A stretch of 64,000 bases of DNA from Beijerinckia sp. 28-YEA-48 (GTDB lineage Bacteria > Pseudomonadota > Alphaproteobacteria > Rhizobiales > Beijerinckiaceae): the NCBI RefSeq assembly GCF_900104955.1, contig NZ_FNSI01000001.1, forward strand, positions 4,994,001 to 5,058,000. The letters run 5' to 3'. The notes under the pieces were generated by a model. The model did no database searches, had not been told where the DNA came from, and saw nothing but the letters and a program-made list of their open reading frames with translations. Both the position numbers and the translations under genes were made by a program. Positions 51,818-60,917 of the stretch are shown one piece after another; the first letter of the stretch is position 1; the number at the start of each line of letters is the position of its first letter.

Positions 51818-52876
51818 TCACGCCTTTCCGTTGTGAACCCGTTGTGCGTCCGGATCGAGCGGCCAACGCGGCTTTGGCGCGAAGTCCATGCCGTCCTCGA
51901 AGCCGGCGCGCAGCCGCTCAATACCGGTCCAGGCGATCATCGCGCCATTGTCGGTGCACAGATCCGGCGGCGGCATGACGAGCGGCAGGCCGGTTTCCGC
52001 GCCGAGGCGCGCCAGCGCCCGGCGGATCGCGCCATTGGCGGCGACACCGCCAGCGATGACCAGGGCGGTCGGATAGCCGTGGGCGGCGCGGAAAATGCGC
52101 AGGCCGGCGCGCACGCGGTCGATCACCATGTCGACGACGGCGGCCTGGAAGCCGGCGCAGATATCGGCGGCGTCGCTTTCGGTGATAGCGCCGAGCCGAT
52201 CGGCTTGCAGACGCACGGCGGTCTTCAGGCCCGACAGCGAGAAATCGGCATGGGGGCGGCCCTGCATGGGGCGCGGAAATTCAAAGCGGCGCGGATCGCC
52301 GCGATCGGCCATGCGCTCCACCTGCGGACCGCCGGGATAGGGCAGGCCGAGCATTTTGGCGACCTTGTCGAAGGCTTCGCCAATGGCGTCGTCAACCGTG
52401 GTGCCGATGCGCGTATAGGCGCCAACGCCCGTGACGGCGATGAGCTGGGTGTGGCCGCCAGAGGCGAGCAGTAGCAGATAGGGGAAGTCGACCTTGTCGG
52501 TCAGCCGGGCTGTCAGCGCGTGGGCTTCCAAATGATTGACGGCGACGAAGGGCTTGCCGGCGGCGAGCGCCAGGGCCTTGCCGGTGGTCAGGCCGACGAT
52601 GACGCCGCCGACCAGCCCGGGGCCGGCCGCGGCGGCGACCGCGTCGATGGAGGCCATCGTCGTGCCGGCCCGTTCCAGGGCGCGGCGGATGATGTGGTCG
52701 ATCAGATCGACATGGGCGCGGGCGGCGATTTCGGGCACCACACCGCCATAGGCGGCGTGTTCGGCGATCTGGCTCATCACCTCGCTGGAGAGGATTTCGC
52801 CACTGCCGTCGGGGCGGGTGGCCACCACCGCCGCCGCTGTCTCATCGCAGGTTGTTTCGATTCCCAGAACGCGCAT
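51818..52876 (-). CDS. tsaD: tRNA N6-adenosine threonylcarbamoyltransferase
   Basis: Forms t6A37 of ANN-reading tRNAs with TsaB, TsaC and TsaE. The 352-residue protein starts [18 protein letters not shown]. It shows [17 protein letters not shown], the iron site [10 protein letters not shown] (HxxxH), [45 protein letters not shown] and [11 protein letters not shown]. Divergent from hemC, the classic alphaproteobacterial arrangement. Confidence 0.97.
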   Translation of the reverse strand: MRVLGIETTCDETAAAVVATRPDGSGEILSSEVMSQIAEHAAYGGVVPEIAARAHVDLIDHIIRRALERAGTTMASIDAVAAAAGPGLVGGVIVGLTTGKALALAAGKPFVAVNHLEAHALTARLTDKVDFPYLLLLASGGHTQLIAVTGVGAYTRIGTTVDDAIGEAFDKVAKMLGLPYPGGPQVERMADRGDPRRFEFPRPMQGRPHADFSLSGLKTAVRLQADRLGAITESDAADICAGFQAAVVDMVIDRVRAGLRIFRAAHGYPTALVIAGGVAANGAIRRALARLGAETGLPLVMPPPDLCTDNGAMIAWTGIERLRAGFEDGMDFAPKPRWPLDPDAQRVHNGKA

Positions 52877-52964
52877 GCGACACTTGTAGACTGTCCGGAT
52901 GACGCTTGAAACCCTATAGTCCGGCCAGTTTTTAGGTAAGACGTGTCAAATCAAGGACGAGAGA

Positions 52965-52995
52965 GCAAAATGCGTTTCTGGAGAAACGCATTTGC
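52965..52995. repeat. Dispersed palindrome, copy 5
   Basis: GCAAAATGCGTTTCT and AGAAACGCATTTGC around a single G; arms match except for one extra A. It lies 23 bases before the hemC ATG in the tsaD-hemC divergent promoter region. Confidence 0.75.
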
Positions 52996-53017
52996 CTACA
53001 ATTTGGCGAAGAGAAGA

Positions 53018-53932
53018 ATGAATTTGATCCGAATCGGGACGCGCGGCAGCCAGTTGGCGCTGGCGCAGGCCCATGAGACCCGCCGCCGCTTGATGGACGC
53101 CCACGGCCTGGCTGAGGCTGCGATCGAGATCGTCCCGATCCGCACGACAGGCGACATGATCCAGGACCGGGCGTTGGCGGAGGCCGGCGGCAAGGGCCTG
53201 TTCACGCGCGAACTCGACGCGGCGCTGGTCGAAGGACGTGTCGATCTGACGGTGCATTCGTCGAAGGACCTGCCGACGATTCTGCCCGATGAAATCGAAG
53301 TCTCGGTCTATCTGCCGCGCGAAGATGTGCGCGACGTGCTGATTGCCCGCGATGTCACGCGCATTGCCGATTTGCGCCAGGGTGCGCGCGTCGGCACGGC
53401 CTCGCTGCGCCGGGGGGCGCTGATCAAGCGGCTGCGTCCCGATGTCGAGATCGGTCTGCTGCGCGGCAATGTGGAGACGCGGCTGCGCCGGATCAGCGAT
53501 GGCGATTTCGATGCGACCTTGCTGGCGCTCGCGGGCCTCAAACGTTTGGGGCTTGAAGATCGCGCCGCCGCCATTCTCAGCACCGACGAATTTCCGCCAG
53601 CCGTCGGGCAGGGCGCCATCGGCATCACCGCGCGCAAGAACGATGCGGCCACCCGGGCGTTGCTGCTGCCGATCGGTGATGAGCCGACCGGCCATGCGCT
53701 GACAGCGGAACGGGCGTTCCTGCGCGTGCTCGATGGCTCGTGCCGGACGCCGATCGCTGGATTGGCTGAGGTGAAGGGCGATCGCCTGACATTCTCGGGC
53801 ATGATCCTGCGCACCGATGGCAGCGAATGGTTCGATATCGCCGACGAAGGTCCGGCCGTCGAGGCGCAGGCGATCGGTGAACGCGCGGGCCGCGCCTTGC
53901 TGGCACGCGCGCCCGCCGACATTCTGGCCTGA
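53018..53932 (+). CDS. hemC: Porphobilinogen deaminase (hydroxymethylbilane synthase)
   Basis: Polymerises four porphobilinogens to hydroxymethylbilane. The 304-residue protein starts MNLIRIGTRGSQLALAQA. It shows IRTTGDMIQDRALAEAGGKGLFTRELDAALVEGRVDLTVHSSKDLPT in consecutive blocks and RTPIAGLAEV after the dipyrromethane-cofactor Cys (C242, in LDGSCRTP). ATG 53018 follows GAAGAGAAGA; a longer in-frame version to 52943 covers the palindromic repeat. hemD follows after three bases. Confidence 0.97.
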   Translation: MNLIRIGTRGSQLALAQAHETRRRLMDAHGLAEAAIEIVPIRTTGDMIQDRALAEAGGKGLFTRELDAALVEGRVDLTVHSSKDLPTILPDEIEVSVYLPREDVRDVLIARDVTRIADLRQGARVGTASLRRGALIKRLRPDVEIGLLRGNVETRLRRISDGDFDATLLALAGLKRLGLEDRAAAILSTDEFPPAVGQGAIGITARKNDAATRALLLPIGDEPTGHALTAERAFLRVLDGSCRTPIAGLAEVKGDRLTFSGMILRTDGSEWFDIADEGPAVEAQAIGERAGRALLARAPADILA

Positions 53933-53935
53933 CCC

Positions 53936-54652
53936 ATGCGCGTCCTCGTCACCCGGCCGCAAGGGGATGCCGAGAGTACGGCGACGCACCTGGTGCAAGC
54001 CGGGCATGAAGCGATCATCGCGCCGGTCCTGCGCATCGTGCCGACCGGGGCCACGGTGCCGGGCGCGAATGATGCAAGTGTGGATTATGATGGCGTGATC
54101 ATCACCAGTGTCCATGCGTTCGATGCGGTGATCCCGGATGCACGGTTTGCGTTTCTCTTCGATAAACCGCTGCACTCCATCGGCACGCGCAGCATCGCAT
54201 TGGCGCGACGGGCCAATATCTTCGAGGATGGCCTCAATGGGCGCGATGCGGCCGCGCTCGGCAAGATGCTGTTGCGCGAGATGCCGCGTGGGACGCACCT
54301 GCTTTATCTCGCTGGGCGCGATCGCAAGCCTGATCTTGAATTGGCTTTGTCGGCGGGCGGGCTGCGCGTCGAGATCGCGGTGGTCTATGACGCGCGTGCG
54401 GTCGAGACCTTGCCCGATGTGGCGGTGACAGCGCTGCAAGGCGGCGCACTCGATGCGGTGTTGCATTATTCGCGGCGCAGCGCCTCTATCTTTGCCGACC
54501 TGGTCGTCGATGCCGGGCTGAAGGATCAGGCCGCGCGGCTGCGCCACGTGTGTATTTCGTCCGACTGTGCTGCCGGTCTTGTCCGTTTGAATGTCGCTGC
54601 GGCGATTGCGGCGGCTCCGACCGAAGCGGCGATGATCGCCCTTCTGGCCTGA
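53936..54652 (+). CDS. hemD: Uroporphyrinogen-III synthase
   Basis: Cyclises hydroxymethylbilane to uroporphyrinogen III. The 238-residue protein is a typically divergent HemD: MRVLVTRPQGDAESTATHLVQAGHEAIIAPVL, DGVIITSVHAFDAVI (the fold's Ser/Thr-rich loop), LLYLAGRDRKPDLELAL, DAVLHYSRRSASIFADLV and ISSDCAAGLVRLNVAAAIAAAPTEAAMIALL at the end. The common third gene (COG4223 mitofilin-like) is absent here and lies at the window's left edge. Confidence 0.93.
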   Translation: MRVLVTRPQGDAESTATHLVQAGHEAIIAPVLRIVPTGATVPGANDASVDYDGVIITSVHAFDAVIPDARFAFLFDKPLHSIGTRSIALARRANIFEDGLNGRDAAALGKMLLREMPRGTHLLYLAGRDRKPDLELALSAGGLRVEIAVVYDARAVETLPDVAVTALQGGALDAVLHYSRRSASIFADLVVDAGLKDQAARLRHVCISSDCAAGLVRLNVAAAIAAAPTEAAMIALLA

Positions 54653-54877
54653 TCGATCTCTTTCAAAAAGCTTGGTGGGGACGTGTTTTGACGCACGATG
54701 CCATCTATTCGATTGGCGCTGCTTGTCTTTTGTCAGGCGAAGCGTCAGCTTGCCTCAAATAAATCCTAGACTCTTCATGCATGAAATAATATTCTGAATC
54801 TTGTTCGGTTCATGCCGGGTTGCAGAATATAAAATAGAGCCTCAAACAGGCCGATAAATAGCAGTAACGGAGGTTTT
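54653..54877. other. AT-rich intergenic region, possible promoter and operator
   Basis: After hemD composition drops sharply in GC. A perfect palindrome TTCATGCATGAA lies at 54774-54785, and an AATATAAAATAG stretch (about 54827-54838) could hold a -10 element. No protein-like frame. It ends at the GGAGG of the small frame at 54878. Confidence 0.45.
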
Positions 54878-54952
54878 ATGAGCCTTTCTGGAGGGAGCTA
54901 TCCGGTCTTGTGTGTCGGTGCCGACGCGCAGACTCTTTGGGATTTCATTTAG
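54878..54952 (+). CDS. Possible 24-codon leader peptide or remnant gene start
   Basis: ATG 54878 is preceded by a perfect GGAGG (54869-54873) with a 4-base spacer, and the frame (MSLSGGSYPVLCVGADAQTL and four more residues) ends at TAG 54950. The product is too short to classify. It may be a leader peptide of the downstream transporter gene, or the start of a decayed gene, since the next 250 bases hold no continuous frame after it. Confidence 0.35.
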   Translation: MSLSGGSYPVLCVGADAQTLWDFI

Positions 54953-55251
54953 GTCCAAACTATTCCGTCTCTCTTCGTGAAAGAGAGTACGTAGGCTCGC
55001 GCTGGGGTGGTGTCTCGATGGATTGGCAGGGAGTTAGGGCCATTCCGGCATGTCGCCGCGATCGCAAGTCGCACGTCTTTCTTCCCGTCCAAACGTTGTT
55101 GCCGCCACGCGTTTCGTGTGGCGTCCGGCAGGCTTTTGCCTTGCGTCAGTGAAGGGCGCTGATGCGAAGGGAAGAAGCCTCAATGCATTGATTTTGGCGT
55201 TGCTTGGGTTTTGGCGTTGCTTGCAACGGTTCATGCTGTGGAGAGGTCGTT
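54953..55251. other. Non-coding stretch before the binding-protein gene, with a tandem repeat
   Basis: About 300 bases without a recognisable gene. It ends with a 17-bp tandem repeat TTTTGGCGTTGCTTGGG, 1.9 copies, at 55192-55223. GGAGAGG at 55240-55246 is the ribosome-binding site of the binding protein. An 80-codon frame (54910-55152) has a Cys/Arg-rich product without family character. Confidence 0.5.
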
Positions 55252-56394
55252 ATGCGCAGGCTTATGTCGGCAACAATTCTCACGGGGAGCATTCTCCTTG
55301 CGACGGGTGCACAAGCGGAAATCAAGGTTGGCTTCATCACATCCCTGAGCGGAGGTGCGGCGGCCCTTGGCATTCCTTATGGGAAAGGGATGAAGGCGGC
55401 GCAAATCTACAAGCGCCAGATTGGTACGGAGACCATTAAAGTCATCGAACTTGACGATGCGTCTGATCCGTCCGCCGCGACACGCAATGCGCGCAAGCTC
55501 ATTGAGGAAGAAAACGTCGATATTCTGATCGGCACGAGCACGGTGCCTTCGAGTATTGCGATGACGGCCGTTGCCAAAGAGCTGAAAGTGCCGATGATCG
55601 CCCTCTCTCCCATCAGTTCGGCGGATGCGGACCAATGGAGTGTGACGGTGCCGCAGTCGCCGGTGCTGATGGGGAAAGTGATCGCCCAGCGTATGAAACG
55701 CGATGGCAAAACCAAAATCGGATATATCGGCTTTTCCGACTCTTGGGGTGATCTCGTTTATGATGGAGCCAAGCAGGCTGAGGCGGAGGGGCTCATCAAA
55801 GTTCTGACGAACGAACGCTATGCACGAACCGATACCTCGGTCACTGGCCAGATCCTCAAGATCCTCGCAACTCAGCCTGATGGTGTTCTGATCGGTGGGT
55901 CTTCAACGCAGGCGGCCCTGCCGCTGATCGAGCTGGCAAAACGCAGCTATAAAGGTGGGCTCTACGGGTTGGCGCCGCTCGTCAATGCGGACTTCGTTCG
56001 TGTCGGTGGCAAATCGGTGGAAGGCGTCAAGGTGACGATCGGGCCCGTGGTCGTGGCCGAGCAATTGCCGGATACGCATTTTGCCAAGGCTTTGTCGCTG
56101 GCTTTTCGCGATGCCTATCAAAAGGCGAATGGCGAGGCGACGACGGACGGGTTCTCCGCTTACAGCTTCGATGCATGGCTGGTTTTCACCAATGCGGCAG
56201 AGCGGGCCTTGCGCAATGCCAAGCCGGGTACCGCTGAGTTCCGTAGCCAGCTCAGAGACGAGATTCTGAAAACGAAGGAACTGGCTGGCGTTCATGGGGT
56301 CTACAATTTTTCCAAGGGCTCCAGCTACGGCGTCGATGAGCGCTCGCTCGTGATCGTCCAGCTCGTCAATGGCGTCTGGAAATATGAGCCGTGA
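55252..56394 (+). CDS. ABC transporter substrate-binding protein, branched-chain amino acid (LivK) type
   Basis: A 380-residue type I periplasmic binding protein. Signal MRRLMSATILTGSILLATGAQA, mature EIKVGFITSLSGGAAALGIPYGKGMKAAQ. It has the LivJ/K pattern: VIELDDASDPSAATRNARKLIEEENVDILIGTSTVPSS, ISSADADQWSV, IGYIGFSDSWGDLVYDGAKQ and DTSVTGQILKILATQPDGVLIGGSSTQA. ATG 55252 follows GGAGAGG. No permease or ATPase gene accompanies it. It is followed by opine-dehydrogenase and 3-hydroxyacyl-CoA dehydrogenase genes on the same strand. Confidence 0.93.
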   Translation: MRRLMSATILTGSILLATGAQAEIKVGFITSLSGGAAALGIPYGKGMKAAQIYKRQIGTETIKVIELDDASDPSAATRNARKLIEEENVDILIGTSTVPSSIAMTAVAKELKVPMIALSPISSADADQWSVTVPQSPVLMGKVIAQRMKRDGKTKIGYIGFSDSWGDLVYDGAKQAEAEGLIKVLTNERYARTDTSVTGQILKILATQPDGVLIGGSSTQAALPLIELAKRSYKGGLYGLAPLVNADFVRVGGKSVEGVKVTIGPVVVAEQLPDTHFAKALSLAFRDAYQKANGEATTDGFSAYSFDAWLVFTNAAERALRNAKPGTAEFRSQLRDEILKTKELAGVHGVYNFSKGSSYGVDERSLVIVQLVNGVWKYEP

Positions 56395-56427
56395 TGGCTC
56401 TTTGGATCGCTTAAGTTTGGGAAAAAG

Positions 56428-56457
56428 GAGCCGGTTCTGAATCATCAGAGCCGGCTC
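56428..56457. terminator. Hairpin between binding-protein and opine-dehydrogenase genes
   Basis: GAGCCGGTTCTGA-ATCA-TCAGAGCCGGCTC, one G-U pair. On the plus strand no T tract follows, so it may stabilise the binding-protein mRNA. On the minus strand TTTTT follows, which would stop antisense transcription. Confidence 0.6.
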
Positions 56458-56487
56458 TCGCGCGGGTTTATCTGAGGAGGTCATGGA

Positions 56488-57582
56488 ATGCGTATTGCCG
56501 TTATCGGAGGGGGAAATGGATCGCTTGCGGGAGCCGCTGATTTCGCTCTAGCCGGTCATGAGGTCGCCCTCTGGCGTCGCGGCGAGGCGGATGTCGCCAA
56601 GCACCGTGCGCTTGGTAACAAACTCGTCGTGCGAGATTTCTCCGGCACGCGCAACGCAACGCTCGCCATGGTCACCAGCAACGTGGCCGAAGCGCTGAAG
56701 GGAGCCGAGCTGATTTTTTGTCCTGTGCCTGCGACAGCGCATGAAGATCTGGCGACCGTGATCGCGCCGCATCTGCGGTCGGGCCAGGTTGTCTTTCTGC
56801 CGCCCGGCACATTGGGCTCGCTCATCTTCGCCAAGGCCGCGAAAGAAGCGGGGACCGTCCAGGGCGTGGCTTTCGCCGAAACTGGAACGCTTCCTTGGCT
56901 GGTGCGCAAACACGGTTTCGCCGAGCTGCTCATCACGACGCGCGCGACACGCTTGCCCACGGGCGTCTTTCCGTTGAAGGCCCATGATCATGCGATCGCA
57001 GTTATCAGCAAGGCTTTTCCCGGGGCGATCGAAACCTGCGGCGATGTCCTTTCGGCCGCGCTGATGAATGCCGGCCCGGTCATCCATCCGCCGCTGATCA
57101 TTATGAACGCGGCGCCGCTCGAGCATTTTCCCGAGTGGGACATTCACAACGAGGGCACGCAGCCGTCGGTGCGGCGGGTGACCGATCGGCTCGATGCCGA
57201 GCGCGTTAAAGTGCGTGAAGCGTTGGGCTATGGCGCACCGCATTTTCCGCTGTCCGATCACTATCGGAAGGATGGCGATGAATGGATGTATGGACGCAAC
57301 TCGCATAAGCAGCTCACCGACTCGGGCGACTGGCGCGAGAAGATCGTTCTGACCGAACATCGCTACATGATGGAGGATGTGCGTCTCGGCCTCTCCCTCC
57401 TTGCTTCCGTGGCCGATCTGGCCGGTGTCGAGGTTCCCGTCGCGCGGGCGATGATGTCAGTGGGTGCTGCCATCTGTTCAGATGATTTCGAGAACAACGG
57501 TCGGCCGCTGTCGAAAGTCGGCTTGCCCTCGCTCGATCGTGCCGCCATCACGCAGTTCCTGCACAATGGGTACGACGCATGA
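56488..57582 (+). CDS. NAD/NADP octopine/nopaline dehydrogenase family protein
   Basis: A 364-residue opine dehydrogenase-fold protein. The Rossmann motif MRIAVIGGGNGSLAGAADFALAGHEVALWRR opens it. LPPGTLGSLIFAKAAKE and FAETGTLPWLVRK follow. The C-terminal Octopine_DH domain has GPVIHPPLIIMNAAPLEH and GYGAPHFPLSDHY, with the His-Asp pair of the family. Opine dehydrogenases join or split an amino acid and a 2-oxo acid through a secondary amine. ATG 56488 follows TGAGGAGG. It overlaps the next gene by four bases. Confidence 0.92.
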   Translation: MRIAVIGGGNGSLAGAADFALAGHEVALWRRGEADVAKHRALGNKLVVRDFSGTRNATLAMVTSNVAEALKGAELIFCPVPATAHEDLATVIAPHLRSGQVVFLPPGTLGSLIFAKAAKEAGTVQGVAFAETGTLPWLVRKHGFAELLITTRATRLPTGVFPLKAHDHAIAVISKAFPGAIETCGDVLSAALMNAGPVIHPPLIIMNAAPLEHFPEWDIHNEGTQPSVRRVTDRLDAERVKVREALGYGAPHFPLSDHYRKDGDEWMYGRNSHKQLTDSGDWREKIVLTEHRYMMEDVRLGLSLLASVADLAGVEVPVARAMMSVGAAICSDDFENNGRPLSKVGLPSLDRAAITQFLHNGYDA

Positions 57583-58583
57583 CGGGCGCGACATCCAAGA
57601 CCAAGCCGGAGAATATCGTCGCCGTCGGTGCCGGCCGCATGGGGCGTGGCATCGCCATCGTTTTCGCTTATGCGGGCCATCCCGTTACGCTGCTCGATTA
57701 TAAAGAACGCCCCGCGGCGGAATTCGCGGCGCTGGCAGTCGATGCGCGGGCGGAGATCGTCGAGACGCTGACTTTGCTGTCGGAGATCGGTCTGTTCGAG
57801 GGCGGTCCGTCCATCGAACAGATCGCCAACCGTGTTCGCTTCGTCGCCAAGCCAGACGCGGCAGCCGTCTTGGCCGCAGCCGACATTGTCTTCGAGGGCT
57901 TTCCAGAAGTCCTCGAGCTGAAACAAGCGGCTCTGCGGGATGTGTCCCGGCAGTGTCCCCCGACAACGATCATCGCGTCGACCACATCAACGATCCTGGT
58001 CGATGATCTGGCGCCGGCGGTGGAGATCCCACAGCGTTTCCTGAACGCCCATTGGTTGAATCCGGCTTTCATCGTGCCGCTGGTGGAAGTGTCGCCGGGC
58101 AAGGAAACGAGCGCCGAGACCTTGCAGCGCCTGAAGGAGCTTTTAGAGCGTATCGGTAAAGTGCCGGTGGTGTGCGCTTCGAGCCCTGGCTACATCGTGC
58201 CCCGCATTCAAGGCATCGCCATGAATGAGGCCGCGCGTCTCGTCGAGGAAGGCGTGGCCTCAGCCGAGGACGTGGAGAAAGCCGTGAAATATGGCTTCGG
58301 CTTCCGCTTCTCGGTGCTGGGATTGCTCGAGTTCATCGATTGGGGTGGGGGCGATATTCTCTATCACACGAGCAAATATCTCACGGGCGCGTTGAATGAC
58401 CGGCGCTATTCGGCCCCGTCGATCATCGAGCGCAACATGGAGGCTGGCCGGATCGGGTTGAAAACCCAGCAAGGCTTTCTCAATTACGAGGGCATGGACG
58501 TGCCGGCCTATCGCAAGGAGCGCCTGGCCGCGTTCGTCGAGCGCCTGCGCCATCTGGGGCTGACGCGGACGCCGGTCGTCTAG
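57579..58583 (+). CDS. 3-hydroxyacyl-CoA dehydrogenase (3HCDH) family protein
   Basis: A 334-residue NAD-binding protein. N-terminal IVAVGAGRMGRGIAIVFAYAGHPVTLLDYK, then DIVFEGFPEVLELKQAALRDVSRQCPPTTIIASTTSTILVDDLA in blocks, FLNAHWLNPAFIVPLVEVSPGKETSAE and the C-terminal YIVPRIQGIAMNEAARLVEEGVAS. The catalytic His of the HFFNP motif appears as AHWLNPA. It lacks a fused hydratase. It overlaps the opine-dehydrogenase gene (ATGA), so both act in one pathway. Carnitine- or hydroxyglutarate-type substrates are alternatives to acyl-CoA. Confidence 0.9.
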   Translation: MTGATSKTKPENIVAVGAGRMGRGIAIVFAYAGHPVTLLDYKERPAAEFAALAVDARAEIVETLTLLSEIGLFEGGPSIEQIANRVRFVAKPDAAAVLAAADIVFEGFPEVLELKQAALRDVSRQCPPTTIIASTTSTILVDDLAPAVEIPQRFLNAHWLNPAFIVPLVEVSPGKETSAETLQRLKELLERIGKVPVVCASSPGYIVPRIQGIAMNEAARLVEEGVASAEDVEKAVKYGFGFRFSVLGLLEFIDWGGGDILYHTSKYLTGALNDRRYSAPSIIERNMEAGRIGLKTQQGFLNYEGMDVPAYRKERLAAFVERLRHLGLTRTPVV

Positions 58584-58619
58584 ACTAGCGATCCGCCTTG
58601 CTGCCGCCGCCGGCCTGTG

Positions 58620-60896
58620 ATGGAAGGCGGCATGGTGTTAGCAGCGGGCGAATCAGGATCGGCCACCGCCGTCAGTTACGTCGTTGACGTGCTGGTGCCG
58701 GTCGCGGTCGACACCGCCTATTCCTATCGGGTTCCGGCGGGGATCGACTTGCAACCGGGCGATTTCGTCGAAGTGCCGCTCGGCACCCGCGAGGCGACGG
58801 GGATTGTCTGGAGCGTGCGCGCGGCGCCGGGCGGCAATCTTAAAGCGGTGATCGCCAAGCGCGATCTGCCGTCTGTCCGGGAGCCGCTGCGCGCGCTGAT
58901 CGACTGGATCGCCAAATGGACCCTGGCGCCGCGTGGCATGGTGCTGCGCATGGGCGTGCGGGCGCCCGATCATGCCGGACCTGAGCCGGTGCGCATCGGC
59001 GTGCGTCTGGCGGGCGATCCGTCCGCGCCGCAGCTGCCACGGCGGATGACGCCGGCGCGGGCGCGGGTGATTCAGGCAGCGGAAGGCGGATTGTTGATCG
59101 GTAAATCCGCTCTGGCGGAGGCGGCGGCCTGTTCCGCTGGCGTCATCGACACGCTGATCGACGAGGGCACGCTGGAAACCGTGGCGCTGCCGGCGGAGCC
59201 TGTGGCTTTGCCGCCCGATCTCGATTTCGCCGTGCCGCGTTTTGAGCCCGGCCAGCAGGCGGCGGCGGACGCGCTGGCGCAGGCGGTGGCGGAAAAAGCT
59301 TTTTCGGTCACTTTGCTCGAAGGTGTCACCGGCTCGGGCAAGACGGAGGTTTATTTCGAGGCGGTCGCGGCGGCGCTGCGCGCCGGCCGGCAGGCGCTCA
59401 TCCTGATGCCTGAAATCGCCCTGACCGGCCAGTTTCTCGACCGTTTCGCCAAACGTTTCGGCGTCCGCCCGGCCGAATGGCATTCTGGCGTTTCGGCGCG
59501 CAAGCGGGCGCGGATCTGGACCGGGGTGGCGTCAGGCGAAGTGCGGGTGGTGGCGGGAGCCCGCTCGGCGCTGTTCCTGCCCTATGCCGATCTCGGCGCA
59601 CTGATCGTCGATGAAGAGCACGAGCAGGCCTACAAGCAGGAAGATGGCGTCGCCTATCACGCCCGCGACATGGCGGTGGTGCGGGCGCGGCTGGAGAATG
59701 CGGCGGTGGTGCTGGCCTCGGCGACGCCGGCGCTGGAAACCCGGGTCAATGCCGAACAGGGGCGCTACCGCTACCTGAAGCTGGAAGCGCGCTTCGGCGG
59801 CCGGTCGCTACCGCAATTGCAGGCCATCGACATGAAGTCTGGTGGGCCACCGCGCGGCAAATGGATTTCGCCGCGTTTGGCCGCCGCCATGGACCAGGTG
59901 TTGGAAAGGGGCGAACAGGCGCTGCTGTTCCTCAATCGGCGCGGCTATGCGCCGCTCACCCTGTGCAATGCCTGTGGCCACCGCTTCCAATGCCCGCAGT
60001 GCACGGCCTGGCTGGTGGAACACCGTTTCCGCCGGGCGCTGGTCTGCCATCACTGCGGCCATATCGAGCGCCGGCCGGACGTCTGTCCCGAATGCCATAC
60101 GACCGACAGCCTGATGGCTTGCGGCCCTGGTGTCGAACGCCTCGCCGACGAAGTGGCCGAGCGGTTTCCGGGCAAGCGCGTGCTGGTGCTGTCGTCGGAT
60201 TTCCCCGGCGGTACCGAGCGGCTGCGGCGCGAGATCGAGGAGATCGCCAATGGCGCCTTCGACATTGTCATCGGCACCCAGCTGGTCGCCAAAGGCCATA
60301 ATTTTCCGGGCCTTACCTTGGTCGGCGTGATTGACGCCGATGTCGGTCTTTCAAGCGGTGATCCCAGAGCCGCCGAACGCACGTTCCAGATGTTGCAGCA
60401 GGTTACGGGCCGGGCCGGGCGTGGCGAGAAGCCCGGCATTGGCCTGGTGCAGACCTGGCAGCCGGATCATCCGGTTATCAAAGCCATCCTCTCAGGAGAT
60501 TCCGAACGGTTTTATGCCGAGGAGATCGAGCAGCGCCGCCGTGCCGGCCTGCCGCCCTTCGGCCGTCTGGCGGCACTGATCGTGTCCGGCAACGACCGGC
60601 TCTCGGCCGAAACCCATGCGCGCGCCCTGGTGCGTGCCGCCAATGCGGTTCCCGATACGGAGCGCTGGCGGTTCGCCCGGCACGGCGCGCTGCCGGAAGA
60701 AGATGACATGGTCTTGCTGGGGCCGGCCGAAGCACCGATCGCGGTGGTGCGCGGGCGCCATCGCTTCCGACTGCTTCTGAAGGCGCCGCGTTCGGCGGAT
60801 TTGCAAGGATTTCTGCGCGCCATGCTCGAGGCGGCGCCGCCCGAGCGCGGCGGCGTGCGCGTTCAGATCGATGTCGATCCGATGAGCTTCATGTAA
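58620..60896 (+). CDS. priA: Primosomal replication protein N' (helicase)
   Basis: Restarts stalled replication forks by loading the replicative helicase. The 758-residue protein has the 3'-OH-binding domain (VDVLVPVAVDTAYSYRVPAGIDLQPGDFVEVPLGTRE in blocks), Walker A LLEGVTGSGKTEVYFEA, DEEH in LIVDEEHEQAYKQEDG, the two zinc clusters (CNACGHRFQCPQC and CHHCGHIERRPDVCPEC) and the motif V/VI region IGTQLVAKGHNFPGLTLVGVIDAD then VTGRAGRGEKPG. ATG 58620 is preferred; GTG 58617 abuts it. Confidence 0.97.
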   Translation: MEGGMVLAAGESGSATAVSYVVDVLVPVAVDTAYSYRVPAGIDLQPGDFVEVPLGTREATGIVWSVRAAPGGNLKAVIAKRDLPSVREPLRALIDWIAKWTLAPRGMVLRMGVRAPDHAGPEPVRIGVRLAGDPSAPQLPRRMTPARARVIQAAEGGLLIGKSALAEAAACSAGVIDTLIDEGTLETVALPAEPVALPPDLDFAVPRFEPGQQAAADALAQAVAEKAFSVTLLEGVTGSGKTEVYFEAVAAALRAGRQALILMPEIALTGQFLDRFAKRFGVRPAEWHSGVSARKRARIWTGVASGEVRVVAGARSALFLPYADLGALIVDEEHEQAYKQEDGVAYHARDMAVVRARLENAAVVLASATPALETRVNAEQGRYRYLKLEARFGGRSLPQLQAIDMKSGGPPRGKWISPRLAAAMDQVLERGEQALLFLNRRGYAPLTLCNACGHRFQCPQCTAWLVEHRFRRALVCHHCGHIERRPDVCPECHTTDSLMACGPGVERLADEVAERFPGKRVLVLSSDFPGGTERLRREIEEIANGAFDIVIGTQLVAKGHNFPGLTLVGVIDADVGLSSGDPRAAERTFQMLQQVTGRAGRGEKPGIGLVQTWQPDHPVIKAILSGDSERFYAEEIEQRRRAGLPPFGRLAALIVSGNDRLSAETHARALVRAANAVPDTERWRFARHGALPEEDDMVLLGPAEAPIAVVRGRHRFRLLLKAPRSADLQGFLRAMLEAAPPERGGVRVQIDVDPMSFM

Positions 60897-60917
60897 CGGG
60901 GGTGCGCGCGTCTTTAT

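Noticed and set aside
54910-55152. An 80-codon frame before the binding-protein gene
   Set aside because: Cys- and Arg-rich product, no ribosome-binding site and no recognisable domain.
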